Of a stretch of 64,000 bases of DNA, positions 17,237 to 27,049 are shown piece after piece. The stretch is from Fundidesulfovibrio terrae (GTDB lineage Bacteria; Desulfobacterota; Desulfovibrionia; Desulfovibrionales; Desulfovibrionaceae), in contig NZ_JAKZFS010000004.1 of NCBI RefSeq assembly GCF_022808915.1, positions 1 through 64,000 on the forward strand, given 5' to 3'. The position numbers and the translations under genes were made by a program. The notes beneath the pieces are model-generated. The model did no database searches. It was not told the origin of the DNA and saw nothing but the letters and a program-made list of their open reading frames with translations. Each line of letters starts with the position of its first letter. The stretch's first letter is position 1.

Positions 17237-20200
17237 GCGCCCTCGATCCGCAGGGGCCGCACGGGCACGACACGCTCTCGCGCATCACCTCGTTCTTCGT
17301 GGACTCCAAGCTGGTGCCGCTGGTGGTCCTGGCGGCGCTGCTGCTCGGCGTGTTCGCCGTGACGGGTACCCCCAGCGAGGAGGAGCCTCAGATCGTGGTG
17401 CCCATGATCGACATCCACGTCTCCATGCCCGGGGCCACGCCCAAGGAGGTGGAGAACCGCGTGGTGGCCCCCATGGAAAAGCTGCTCTGGGAGATTCCCG
17501 GGGTGGAGTACGTCTACTCCACGGCCCAGGACGGCGCGGCCTTGACCGTGGTGCGTTTCAAGGTGGGCGACGACGCGGAAAAGAGCATGGTGAAGACCTA
17601 CGCCAAGCTCTACCAGCATCTGGACTGGATTCCCCCGGGCTGCTCCCAGCCCATCCTCAAGCCCCGCTCCATCGACGACGTGCCGGTTGCGGCCCTGACC
17701 TTCCACGGCGGCGGCCTCAATTCGCGCCAGCTGCGCACGGTGGCCCTGCAGGTCAACGAGGACGTCCGGCGCATCCCGGGCGTGGCCGAGACCTCGGTCA
17801 TCGGCGGCCGCAGGCGCGCCGTGATGGTGGAACTGGACCAGGAGCGCCTGCGCGCCAACGGCCTGGACGCTGTGGACGTGCTGACCGCCCTGCGCGGCCA
17901 GAACCAGGGCGAGACCATGGGCGAGACCGTGCAGGAGGGCCAGGCCGTCAGCATCCGCCTGGACAACTTCTTCCGCACCCCCAAGGAGCTGTCCCGGGCG
18001 GTGCTGGCCGTGCAGGGCGGCAGGCCCGTGTACCTGGGCGACGTGGCGAAGATCACCGACGGTTTCGACGAACCCGGGGACTACGTGTTTTTCCTGCGCG
18101 GACGCGCGTCGGAGGACGCGCCGGGCGGGGCCTCGGAGATGGAGCCCGCGGTCACGCTCACCGTGGCCAAGCGGGCCGGAGTGAACGCCACCCGGTTGGC
18201 CGACGCTGTGCTCGCCAAGGTGGCCGGGCTCAAGGGCTTCGTGATCCCCACAGGCGTCGCGGTGGATACCACCCGCAACTACGGCGAGACCGCCAAGGCC
18301 AAGGTGCACGAACTGCTCGAACACCTGCTGCTGGCGGCGGTCTCGGTGGGCGTCATCGTGGCCCTGTTCCTGGGCGGGCGGGCCAGCCTGGTGGTGATGG
18401 TGGCCGTACCCGTGACCCTGGCGGTGACCCTGGCCACGTACTGGCTGCTGGGCTACACGCTGAACCGGGTCACGCTCTTCGCGCTCATCTTCTGCATCGG
18501 CATCCTGGTGGACGATCCCATCGTGGACGTGGAGAACATCGTGCGCCACCTGGACCTGCCGGGAAGCTCCAGGCGCCCCTTCTCCCAGGTGATCCTCGAG
18601 GCCGTGAACGAGGTGCGCGCCCCTCTGGTGCTGGCCACCTTCACGGTCATCGCGGCCATCATGCCCATGGCCTTCGTGGGCGGGCTCATGGGCCCCTACA
18701 TGCGCCCCATGCCCATCGGCGCCTCCCTGGCCATGCTGCTGTCCATGTGCGTGGCTTTCGTGATCACCCCCTGGACCTCCAAGCGCGTGCTCAAGCACGG
18801 GGCCGCGTCCGGGCACGCCCACGGGGACGACGCCGGGACGAGGCTCTACAAGCGCCTCATGGCCGGGCTCATCCGCGTGCCCAGCAAGCGCTGGGCCTTC
18901 CTGGCCCTGGTGGGCGTCCTGCTGGCGCTGGCCTGCTCCCTGTTCCCGCTCAAGATGGTGCTGGTGAAGATGCTGCCCTTCGACAACAAGAGCGAGTTCC
19001 AGGTGGTGGTGGACATGCCCCTGGGCACCACCCTGGAGCAGACCACCCGCGTGGCCGGGGAGCTGGCGGCGGAAATCCTCAAGCGGCCCGACGTGGCCGA
19101 CGCCCAGATCTACGCGGGCACGTCCGGGCCGTTCTCCTTCAACGGGCTCATCCGCCACTACTACCTGCGGCGCGGGCAGAACGCGGCGGACATCGCCGTG
19201 AACCTGGCCCCGAAAAGCGCGCGTTCCAAACAGAGCCACGCCGTGGCCAAGGAGGTCCGCCAGGTTCTGCTCCCCATCGCCCAGCGGTACGGGGCCAGGA
19301 TCAAGGTGGCCGAGGTGCCGCCCGGACCCCCGGTGATCCAGACCCTGGTGGCGGAGATCTACGGCCCGGACGACGCGGGGAGGCTCAATGTGGCCCGCCA
19401 GGTGAAGGACGTCTTCTCGCGCACGCAGGACGTGGTGGACGTGGATTGGTACGTGGACGACCCCCAGCCGGAGACGCTCATCCGCATCGAGCGCGACAAG
19501 GCCCTGGCGAACGGCATCGAGCCGCGCCGCGCCCTGGAGGCGGTCACGGCGGCCCTTCGCGGCGTGGAGGCCGGGCTCCTGCACGACGATGACGCCCAGG
19601 AGGACGCCCCCATCATCGTGCGCCTTCCCCTGCGCGACCGGGCCCATGCGGCCGACATCCCGTCCATACCGGTGCGGGGCGGCTCGGGGCAGCTCGTGTC
19701 CCTGGAGCAGATCGCCACCATACAGGAACGCACCGTGCCGTCGGCCATCTACCACAAGAACCTGCAGCCCGTGGTCTACGTCACGGGCGACATGGCCGGC
19801 CGGGAGGAGAGCCCGGTGTACGGCATGGGGCGCATCACCGGCGAGCTCGACCGCCTGGGCAGGGAAGGCCAGGGGGCCTGGCAGGTTCAGGGCTCGGAGC
19901 CCCTGCCCGTCCTCTATACGTCCCAGCCCGCGTCGCTGGCCGGGTATTCCATGAAGTGGGACGGCGAGTGGCAGATCACCTACGAGGTGTTCCGGGACAT
20001 GGGGCTCGCCTTCGGGGTGGTGATGATCCTCATCTACATCCTGGTGGTGGGCTGGTTCGGCTCGTACACCACGCCCATAGCCATCATGTCGCCCATACCG
20101 CTCTCGCTCATCGGCATCATCCCGGCCCACGCCCTGGCCGGGGCCTTCTTCACGGCCACGTCCATGATCGGCTTCATTGCCGGGGCGGGCATCGTGGTGC

Positions 20201-20478
20201 GCAACTCCATCATCCTGGTGGACTTCATCGAGATGCGCAGGCGCGAGGGGGTAAGCCTGGAGGACGCCGTGGTGGAGGCCGGGGCGGTGCGCTTCCGCCC
20301 CATGCTGCTGACGGCCATCGCCGTCGTGGCCGGGGCCTTCGTCATCCTGTTCGACCCCATCTTCCAGGGGCTGGCCATATCGCTCATGGCCGGGGAGGTG
20401 GCGGCCACGGTCTTCTCGCGCATGGTGGTGCCGGTGATGTACTACCTGGACCAGCGCAGGAAGGCCACGGCGCGCTGA
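17233..20478 (+). CDS. RND efflux pump, inner-membrane permease (AcrB/HAE-type)
   Basis: 1081 residues from a GTG at 17233 that overlaps the adaptor stop (GTGA). The first membrane helix is 'LVPLVVLAALLLGVFAVTG', then the porter domain 'PGATPKEVENRVVAPMEKLL'. Two repeats of membrane helices are visible, including 'FALIFCIGILVDDPIVDVEN' (helix 4 region with acidic residues of the proton relay) and 'MIGFIAGAGIVVRNSIILVD'. Length and domain duplication match trimeric RND pumps, which use the proton gradient to export drugs, metals or other compounds. Substrate cannot be told from the sequence. No outer-membrane factor is adjacent, so it must borrow one. Confidence 0.92.
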   Translation: MSALDPQGPHGHDTLSRITSFFVDSKLVPLVVLAALLLGVFAVTGTPSEEEPQIVVPMIDIHVSMPGATPKEVENRVVAPMEKLLWEIPGVEYVYSTAQDGAALTVVRFKVGDDAEKSMVKTYAKLYQHLDWIPPGCSQPILKPRSIDDVPVAALTFHGGGLNSRQLRTVALQVNEDVRRIPGVAETSVIGGRRRAVMVELDQERLRANGLDAVDVLTALRGQNQGETMGETVQEGQAVSIRLDNFFRTPKELSRAVLAVQGGRPVYLGDVAKITDGFDEPGDYVFFLRGRASEDAPGGASEMEPAVTLTVAKRAGVNATRLADAVLAKVAGLKGFVIPTGVAVDTTRNYGETAKAKVHELLEHLLLAAVSVGVIVALFLGGRASLVVMVAVPVTLAVTLATYWLLGYTLNRVTLFALIFCIGILVDDPIVDVENIVRHLDLPGSSRRPFSQVILEAVNEVRAPLVLATFTVIAAIMPMAFVGGLMGPYMRPMPIGASLAMLLSMCVAFVITPWTSKRVLKHGAASGHAHGDDAGTRLYKRLMAGLIRVPSKRWAFLALVGVLLALACSLFPLKMVLVKMLPFDNKSEFQVVVDMPLGTTLEQTTRVAGELAAEILKRPDVADAQIYAGTSGPFSFNGLIRHYYLRRGQNAADIAVNLAPKSARSKQSHAVAKEVRQVLLPIAQRYGARIKVAEVPPGPPVIQTLVAEIYGPDDAGRLNVARQVKDVFSRTQDVVDVDWYVDDPQPETLIRIERDKALANGIEPRRALEAVTAALRGVEAGLLHDDDAQEDAPIIVRLPLRDRAHAADIPSIPVRGGSGQLVSLEQIATIQERTVPSAIYHKNLQPVVYVTGDMAGREESPVYGMGRITGELDRLGREGQGAWQVQGSEPLPVLYTSQPASLAGYSMKWDGEWQITYEVFRDMGLAFGVVMILIYILVVGWFGSYTTPIAIMSPIPLSLIGIIPAHALAGAFFTATSMIGFIAGAGIVVRNSIILVDFIEMRRREGVSLEDAVVEAGAVRFRPMLLTAIAVVAGAFVILFDPIFQGLAISLMAGEVAATVFSRMVVPVMYYLDQRRKATAR

Positions 20479-20596
20479 CCGCTTGCGGCAGGGTTCCTGC
20501 GCGGCGCAGAATCCCAGTTTTATCTTCTCAAAGCGCTCTCGGAACGGTAGTGTCACCCCAAATGACGCGCCAGGTTTATCCCGGCAGGAGAGGGTG

Positions 20597-22774
20597 ATGC
20601 TGGACGCCGAGAAGAGCAGGGAGCAACTCATCGCCGAGCTTGAGGCTGCGCGGCGGAAAGTGAGGGTTCTTGAGGCCGCTTATGGAGCGGGCGGCCGGAC
20701 GGATGATGCGTTTGAAGAGAGCCACGAGATATTTCGAGCCCTCGCCGAGTCCTCGCCGCTGGCCATCTATGTGTCCGTTGGCATCGAGCAACGCTGCCAA
20801 TATCTCAATCCAACGTTCGAAAGACTCTTCGGCTACAGCCTGGAGGATGTCCCGGCGGCGGAACACTGGTGGCCGAAGGCCTATCCGGACGAGAAATACC
20901 GGGCTCGGGTCGAACAGGAATGGCAGGCCAGGGTCGCACGGGCCATCGAAACAAGGTCCGAGATCGAGCCCATGGAGGCGACGGTCACCTGCAAGGACGG
21001 ATCGCGGAAGACCATTTCCTGGGGCCTGGTGTCCAGCGGCAGCAGGAATATCGCATTCGGCCTGGATGTGACGAAACGCAAGCGGGCCGAGGAAGCGCTC
21101 CGCAAGACCCTGGAGGAACTGGAAGCGCGGGTGGCGGAGCGGACCTGGGAGCTCAACGAGGCCAATGGCAGGCTGTTGCGGGAGGTGGCGGAGCGCCGGC
21201 AGGCCCAGGAGCAGCTCAGGCAAAGCGAGGACAAGTTCAGGACCATCTTCGATTCGATCAGCGAGATCGTACTCGTCCACGACCCGGAAACCGGAGCGAT
21301 CCTCGGCGTCAACCAGCGCGCCTGCGAAGCCTACGGCTACAGCCGGGACGAGTTCGACAGGCTCGACGTGGGGGTGCTCAGTTCGGGCCTCGAGCCGTAC
21401 GATCAGGCCCACGCCGTGGCCAGGATGCGCCAGGCCAGGGGAGACGGGCCGCAACATTTCGAATGGCAGGCCAGGAAGCGCGATGGCGAGTTGTTCTGGG
21501 TGGACATGTCCGTGCGGAAGGCCCGTATCGGCGACGCCGACAGGCTGCTCGTTTCGGCCAGGGACATCACCGCCCGGAAAGCGGCCCAGGACGAAATTCT
21601 GCGCGAGAAGGCCTTCACCGACGCCGTCATGAACAGCGTGCCGGGCCTGCTGTACCTCTACGACGACCAGGGGCGGCTCGTGCGCTGGAACAAGAAGCAT
21701 ACGGAGCTCACCGGCTATTCTTCCGAGGAGCTCTCCAGGATGACCCTGTTCGACTGGTACAAGGACGACCCCGAGGAAATCGAGAAGATACGCAAGGCCG
21801 TCGAAAGGATAAACACTGACGGATTCTCCCACGCCGAAGGCCACCTCCGCAACAAGGATGGGAGCAGGCGCCTCTACTATTTCACGGGCGTTCCGCTGGT
21901 CCTTGAGGGAAAGCGCTATTTCACCGGCATCGGCATAGACATCACAGAGCGCAAGCGCATGCAGGAGTTCCTGGTCCAGACGGAAAAGATGATGAGCGTG
22001 GGCGGCCTGGCCGCGGGCATGGCCCACGAGATCAACAACCCCCTGAGCGGCATACTGCAGAACGTGCAGGTCATCCTGCGCCGCCTGTCCCCCGAGGGGC
22101 AGGCCAACCTCCGGGCCGCCGAGAAGGCCGGCATCGGGCTGGACCGGCTGCACGACTATCTGCAGCGGCGCGAAATCCTGGCCATGCTCGCCCACGTGCG
22201 CGAGGCCGCCGTGCGGGCTGCGCAGATCGTGTGCAACATGCTCGAATTCTGCCGCGGGGCCGAACCCAGCCGGCCCTGCGTCGAACTGTCCGCGCTTCTG
22301 GATAAAACCCTGGAACTGTGCGCCACGGATTACGACCTCAAGAGAAACTACGACTTCCGCAAGATAGAGATCGTGAAAGACTACGATCCTGCCCTTCCGC
22401 CGGTTCCCTGTACGGCCCCCCTGATCCAGCAGGTCGTCATGAACCTGCTGCTCAACGCTGCCCAGGCCATGTCCGGGCGCGGCGCCGACAGCCCCCCGCC
22501 CAGGATCGTCCTGCGCACCCGCCGGGAAAACGGCATGGCCAGGATCACGGTGGAGGACAACGGTCCGGGTATCCCCGAGGATGTCCGCCGCCGCATCTTC
22601 GAGCCGTTCTTCACGACGAAGCCCGTGGGCACGGGAACCGGACTCGGACTGTCCATCGCCTACTTCATCGTCGTCAATAGCCACAAGGGAACGATCGACG
22701 TGGAGTCGCATCCGGGCGGGGGGACGGTGTTCACCATCCGGCTGCCCCTGGTGGTCGCTCCGGACGCTTCTTGA
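20597..22774 (+). CDS. Multi-PAS sensor histidine kinase
   Basis: 725 residues from the ATG at 20597 (AGGAGAGGG upstream). A short N-terminal coiled coil is followed by three PAS/PAC units (about 40-150, 210-330, 335-450) ending in 'DVTKRKR', 'DITARKA', 'DITERKR'. The HisKA box '[12 protein letters not shown]' has the phospho-acceptor His at residue 477. The ATPase domain shows the N box, '[19 protein letters not shown]' and '[10 protein letters not shown]'. No transmembrane segment, so it is cytoplasmic. No response regulator lies nearby. Its kinase region is very similar to that of the next gene. Confidence 0.9.
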   Translation: MLDAEKSREQLIAELEAARRKVRVLEAAYGAGGRTDDAFEESHEIFRALAESSPLAIYVSVGIEQRCQYLNPTFERLFGYSLEDVPAAEHWWPKAYPDEKYRARVEQEWQARVARAIETRSEIEPMEATVTCKDGSRKTISWGLVSSGSRNIAFGLDVTKRKRAEEALRKTLEELEARVAERTWELNEANGRLLREVAERRQAQEQLRQSEDKFRTIFDSISEIVLVHDPETGAILGVNQRACEAYGYSRDEFDRLDVGVLSSGLEPYDQAHAVARMRQARGDGPQHFEWQARKRDGELFWVDMSVRKARIGDADRLLVSARDITARKAAQDEILREKAFTDAVMNSVPGLLYLYDDQGRLVRWNKKHTELTGYSSEELSRMTLFDWYKDDPEEIEKIRKAVERINTDGFSHAEGHLRNKDGSRRLYYFTGVPLVLEGKRYFTGIGIDITERKRMQEFLVQTEKMMSVGGLAAGMAHEINNPLSGILQNVQVILRRLSPEGQANLRAAEKAGIGLDRLHDYLQRREILAMLAHVREAAVRAAQIVCNMLEFCRGAEPSRPCVELSALLDKTLELCATDYDLKRNYDFRKIEIVKDYDPALPPVPCTAPLIQQVVMNLLLNAAQAMSGRGADSPPPRIVLRTRRENGMARITVEDNGPGIPEDVRRRIFEPFFTTKPVGTGTGLGLSIAYFIVVNSHKGTIDVESHPGGGTVFTIRLPLVVAPDAS

Positions 22775-22948
22775 CGGCGGCGGCACACCCCGCTCCCGGC
22801 TCCGGCCAGTGAACGCCCGCTCCATTGACGCCGTCAATGTCTCGTGCCATCAAAATAGAGAGACGAGTGTGACCTGCTCGGAGTTGTTTCCCTTTCGTCC
22901 AGGATCAGTGCAGTGGCTTGAGCAAGCCGCCTGACCCGAGGGGGTGCC

Positions 22949-24592
22949 ATGCCTAACGCCACAAAAAAAGTCACCCAGCTCAAGTCCGAGCTGGAAACCG
23001 CGCGCCAGAGGATAGCCGCGCTGGAAGCCCTGGATGCCGAGCGCATGCGGACCGAGCAGGCCCTGCGGGTGCGCGACGAGCTGATGCTCCTGTTCGTGCA
23101 ATACGCCCCCGCGGCCATCGCCATGTTCGACAGGAACATGCGCTATCTGTCGGTCAGCCACCGTTGGCTGGAAGATTTCGGCCTGGCCGGGCAGGATGTC
23201 CTGGGCAGGGACCATTACCAGGTTTTTCCCAACGTCCCCGAGCGCTGGAAAGAGATCCACCGGCGTTGCCTGGCCGGGGCGGTGGAGCGCTCCGAAGAGG
23301 ACGTCTTCGAGTGGCCCGACGGGAGCAGGCAATGGCTCAAATGGGAGGTCCGCCCCTGGTCCGAGGCTTCCGGCGCGATCGGCGGCATCATCATTTTCTG
23401 CGAGGACATCACCGCGCGCAAGAAGGCCGAGCTGGCCCTCAAGGAGAGCGAGGAGCGCTACCGGATACTTTTCGAGAGCAGCCATGCGATCAAGCTCCTC
23501 GTAGACCCCGACACGGGGGAGATCGTGGACGCCAATCCCGCTGCCTGCGCCTATTACGGCTACACCCTCGAAGAAATGAGGAAGATAAACGTCGAACGTG
23601 TGTGCATCCTGCCCCACGAGGAACTCCTCGCCAAGATGGTCCAGGCCCAGGACCCCACCCAGAACCGCTTCGAGAGCAGACATCGTCTGGCTTCGGGGGA
23701 GGTCCGGGACGTGGAGATAGCCAGCGACACGGTCTTCCTGAAGGGCAAGAAGCTGCTCTACGCCATCATCCAGGACATTTCCGAGCGCAAACACATGCAG
23801 GAGGTCATGATCCAGACGGAGAAGATGATGAGCATCGGAGGGCTGGCCGCGGGCATGGCCCACGAGATCAACAATCCGCTCAGCGCCATCATACAGAGCG
23901 TACAGGTGGTGCAGAGCCGCCTGACCAAGGATTCCCCGACCAACCTGGCCGCGGCCGCGGTTGCGGGGTGCCCGTTCGAGAACATCCGGGCGTTTCTGGA
24001 GCGGCGCGAGGTGTTCACGCTGCTCCAGGGCGTGCGCGACGCCAGTTCGAGGGCCGCCAGGATCGTCTCCAGCATGCTGGAGTTCAGCCGCAAGAGCGAG
24101 TCCGTCCGGGCTCCGACCGACATCAACGCCCTCCTGGACAAGGCCGTGGAACTCTGCGCGAACGACTACGATCTCAAGAAGAAGTACGATTTCAGGAATA
24201 TCGTCATCACGAGGGATTTCGACGCCAGCATGCCCCCGGTCCCCTGCACGGCCACGCAGATCGAGCAGGTGGTGGTGAACCTGCTCCGCAACTCCGCCCA
24301 AGCCATGTCCGGGAATACGGAAAGGGGAGACCGGCCGGAGATCCACCTCAAGACCGCGCATGAAGAGGGTATGGCCCGCATCGAGGTGCGGGACAACGGG
24401 CCGGGAATGGACGAGGCGTCCAAGAAACGCCTCTTCGAGCCCTTCTTCACCACCAAGGGCCCCGGGGAAGGGACCGGGCTCGGCCTGTCGGTTTCCTACT
24501 TCATCATCGCCGAGAACCATAAAGGGACCATCGACGTGGATTCGGCTCCGGGAAAAGGGTCGACGTTCACCATCCGGTTGCCCTTGGCCTGA
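22949..24592 (+). CDS. PAS sensor histidine kinase, paralogue of the preceding gene
   Basis: 547 residues: N-terminal coiled coil, two PAS domains (about 45-160 and 165-290), HisKA with '[12 protein letters not shown]' (His305), and a C-terminal ATPase domain ('DNGPGMDEASKKRLFEPFF', 'GEGTGLGLSVSYF'). The segment from '[20 protein letters not shown]' to the end aligns almost without gaps with the kinase at 20597-22774, including an unusual insert between the two HisKA helices ('LERREVFTLLQGVRDASSRA'). Soluble. A tandem duplication with divergent sensors is the simplest explanation. About 175 bp separate it from the upstream gene. Confidence 0.9.
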   Translation: MPNATKKVTQLKSELETARQRIAALEALDAERMRTEQALRVRDELMLLFVQYAPAAIAMFDRNMRYLSVSHRWLEDFGLAGQDVLGRDHYQVFPNVPERWKEIHRRCLAGAVERSEEDVFEWPDGSRQWLKWEVRPWSEASGAIGGIIIFCEDITARKKAELALKESEERYRILFESSHAIKLLVDPDTGEIVDANPAACAYYGYTLEEMRKINVERVCILPHEELLAKMVQAQDPTQNRFESRHRLASGEVRDVEIASDTVFLKGKKLLYAIIQDISERKHMQEVMIQTEKMMSIGGLAAGMAHEINNPLSAIIQSVQVVQSRLTKDSPTNLAAAAVAGCPFENIRAFLERREVFTLLQGVRDASSRAARIVSSMLEFSRKSESVRAPTDINALLDKAVELCANDYDLKKKYDFRNIVITRDFDASMPPVPCTATQIEQVVVNLLRNSAQAMSGNTERGDRPEIHLKTAHEEGMARIEVRDNGPGMDEASKKRLFEPFFTTKGPGEGTGLGLSVSYFIIAENHKGTIDVDSAPGKGSTFTIRLPLA

Positions 24593-24621
24593 GAAATACA
24601 CTGCAGCCCACCGGAGGGTTC

Positions 24622-26235
24622 ATGGCCGAACATGCGGGAGCCGCGCATTCCTTCATGGGGTTCGAACCCCACGGACATTGCTTTCTCTGGCAGCCGGACC
24701 TCATCGCGCTGCATACCGTCTCGGATCTCGTGACGGGCCTGTCCTACTACATCATCCCTGTCATCATATTCTATTTCGTGCGCAAGCGCTCGGACGTGCC
24801 GTTCCCGGCGATGTTGCTCCTGTTCGCGCTGTTCATCATCAGCTGCGGCACCACCCACCTCATGTCCGTGTGGACCATCTGGACTCCGGACTACTGGCTC
24901 GAGGGATGGGTCAAGTCCGCCACGGCGTTTTTCTCGCTGCTGACGGTCCTTCTCCTGTTCCCGATGATCCCCAGGGCCCTGCGCATCCCGAGCCCGGCGC
25001 AGCTGGAGGCCGCCAACCGCAAGCTGGAGACCGAGGTGGACTCCCGGCGCCAGGCCGAGGCCGAACTCAAGCGGCACAAGGACCACCTGGAAGATCTGGT
25101 GGCCGAGCGCACCTCCGAGCTGGAGCTCCTGAACGAGAACCTCAAAAAGGAAATCGACGAGCGCAAGCAGGTGGAAACCGAACTCAGGACCAGCGAGGAG
25201 CGCTTCCGCGTCATGGTTGAGCAGGCCCCGGAAGCCGTGGTGGTCAGCGACGTCAAACAGGGCAAGACCGTCGACGCCAACGCCAACGCGGTGAAGCTCT
25301 TCGGCTGCTCACGCGAGGAGCTGTTCGAGAAGGGGATTCTTCGTTTCTACCTGCCGGACCAGCCCGACGGCCGTCCCGTCCTCGAGAGCACCCGGGAAAA
25401 CAGCGCCCGGGCCCTGGCCGGCGAGGAGGTGGTGTTGGAAAGGTCCATCCGAAACCTCCACGGACAGGAGCGCATCTGCGAGGTGCGCCTGGTCAGGCTG
25501 CCTTCCAGCGACCACGATCTGGTGCGGGCCAGCTGGATCGACATTACCGAGCGCAAGCGCACCGAGGAGATCATGGCCGCGTCCCTGCGGGAGAAGGAGG
25601 TGCTCCTGCGCGAGATCCACCACCGGGTGAAGAACAACCTCAACATCATTTCCAGCCTTTTGAGCCTGCAGGAGGACGCGGTGGACCACCCGGCCGCCCT
25701 GGACGCCCTGGCCGAGAGCAGGGGGCGCATCACGTCCATGGCCATGATCCACGAGCAGCTGTACACGTCGGGGGATTTTTCGGGCATCGAGGTCGACGGC
25801 TATCTGCGCCAGCTCCTCGCCCGCCTAGTGGCGGCCTACAGGGCGACCGGAGACATCTCCCTGGCGTTCGACCTCTCGGCCATCACCCTGACCCTCGACC
25901 AGGCCATCCCCTTCGGCCTGATCATGAACGAGCTGGTCACCAACTCCCTCAAGCACGCTTTCAGGAACCGGGACAGGGGTACGATAACCGTCTCGACCGC
26001 CCTGGAGAACGGTTCGGTGAATCTGGTGATCGCCGACGACGGAGAAGGGCTGCCCCAGGGGTTCAGCCTGAACTCGGTTTCGTCCCTGGGCCTGCAGATC
26101 GTCACCATGCTTGTGCGGCAACTGCACGGTAAGTTGACGGTAGAGCCCGCCGGGGGAGCCAGGTTCCGGCTGTGTTTCCCCCTGCGGTACCAGGAGCCGG
26201 AGCCCGGCCTGGAGGACGCCGCCCTGGACGGGTGA
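24622..26235 (+). CDS. Membrane histidine kinase with an ethylene-receptor-like N-terminal domain
   Basis: 537 residues. Residues about 25-115 form three membrane helices that match the ethylene-binding domain of plant ETR1 and cyanobacterial SynEtr1: Asp35, Tyr42, Ile45, Pro46, Ile72, Cys75 and His79 sit at exactly the ETR1 spacing (D25, Y32, I35, P36, I62, C65, H69). Cys75 and His79 ('IISCGTTHLMSVW') would be the copper ligands. A coiled coil (about 125-190), one PAS domain (195-310) and a HisKA_2-type kinase ('LREIHHRVKNNLNIIS', His333) with an ATPase domain follow. It starts 29 bp after the preceding kinase with GGAGGG upstream. The ligand is not proven. Confidence 0.88.
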   Translation: MAEHAGAAHSFMGFEPHGHCFLWQPDLIALHTVSDLVTGLSYYIIPVIIFYFVRKRSDVPFPAMLLLFALFIISCGTTHLMSVWTIWTPDYWLEGWVKSATAFFSLLTVLLLFPMIPRALRIPSPAQLEAANRKLETEVDSRRQAEAELKRHKDHLEDLVAERTSELELLNENLKKEIDERKQVETELRTSEERFRVMVEQAPEAVVVSDVKQGKTVDANANAVKLFGCSREELFEKGILRFYLPDQPDGRPVLESTRENSARALAGEEVVLERSIRNLHGQERICEVRLVRLPSSDHDLVRASWIDITERKRTEEIMAASLREKEVLLREIHHRVKNNLNIISSLLSLQEDAVDHPAALDALAESRGRITSMAMIHEQLYTSGDFSGIEVDGYLRQLLARLVAAYRATGDISLAFDLSAITLTLDQAIPFGLIMNELVTNSLKHAFRNRDRGTITVSTALENGSVNLVIADDGEGLPQGFSLNSVSSLGLQIVTMLVRQLHGKLTVEPAGGARFRLCFPLRYQEPEPGLEDAALDG

Positions 26236-26245
26236 CGCCCCGGGG

Positions 26246-26902
26246 TCACTCCTCGGGCCGCCCCTCGCAGCGGGGCACCAGGGCCTCGAAGGTCCCGGTC
26301 TCGGGGAGGTAGCTCAAGAGCTCCCCTTTCTGCATGTCGAAGTACCAGCCGTGCAGGTAGAGCCTTCCCGTCATGACCCGCTCCCATATCCAGGGGAAGG
26401 TCAGCAGGTTCTCAAGCGAAACCAGCACGGAAGCCTGTTCGCAGGCGCGCTGGCGCAGGGGCTCGGATTTGTCCGGCAGCCCGCGGCCCACCTCGCGCAG
26501 GGCCGGTTCGGCGATGCGCACCCAGGGGGCGATGAACTCGCCCAGACCCTCGCGGCCCGGGTTCATGAGCGCCTGGATGCCCCCGCAGCAGGAGTGGCCG
26601 AGCACGATGACGTGGCCCACGTCGAGCACCTTCACCGCGTATTCCAGGGCGGCGCTGACGCCGTGCAGGCCGGGGGCGTTCTCGTAGGGGGGGACCAGGT
26701 TGGCGACGTTTCGCACCACAAACATGTCGCCCGGCTCGCAGCCGGTGATGATGGCCGGATCCACCCGCGAGTCGGAGCAGGCGATGACCAGGGCCCGCGG
26801 GGTCTGGCCTTTTTCCAGGCTGGCGAAATATTCGCTGTCCGCGCAGAAGTAGGTGCGCTGGAATTCCTTGAATCCTGAGAGGAAGCTGGCGATGTCCTTC
26901 AT
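26246..26902 (-). CDS. Beta-class carbonic anhydrase
   Basis: 218 residues from the ATG at 26902 (an in-frame upstream start gives unrelated Arg-rich sequence). The zinc ligands of beta-carbonic anhydrases are present: Cys42 and Asp44 with Arg46 in 'ACSDSRVDP', and His103/Cys106 in 'LGHSCCGG'. It interconverts CO2 and bicarbonate in the cytosol. It is the last gene of a minus-strand run (USP, crotonase, carbonic anhydrase) and converges with the kinase gene ending at 26235, leaving only 10 bp between stops. Confidence 0.95.
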   Translation of the reverse strand: MKDIASFLSGFKEFQRTYFCADSEYFASLEKGQTPRALVIACSDSRVDPAIITGCEPGDMFVVRNVANLVPPYENAPGLHGVSAALEYAVKVLDVGHVIVLGHSCCGGIQALMNPGREGLGEFIAPWVRIAEPALREVGRGLPDKSEPLRQRACEQASVLVSLENLLTFPWIWERVMTGRLYLHGWYFDMQKGELLSYLPETGTFEALVPRCEGRPEE

Positions 26903-27049
26903 GGGGGAGGCTCCGTGGCGGCGAGGCGGGGCTTGATGACGGCCTGATTCTAAACCCACTCCCGCCCGCAGGGCAAGACGCCATTCCCGGCCCCGCGCCA
27001 TATGTAAGCCCGGGGAGGACCGGCCCGCGCCGATCCTCCTCCCTGAGCC

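Noticed and set aside
17230-20631. Very long open frame on the minus strand opposite the RND pump gene
   Set aside because: Composition is His/Gly/Arg/Gln-rich without any domain, as expected from the complement of a GC-rich real gene; the plus-strand pump explains the region.
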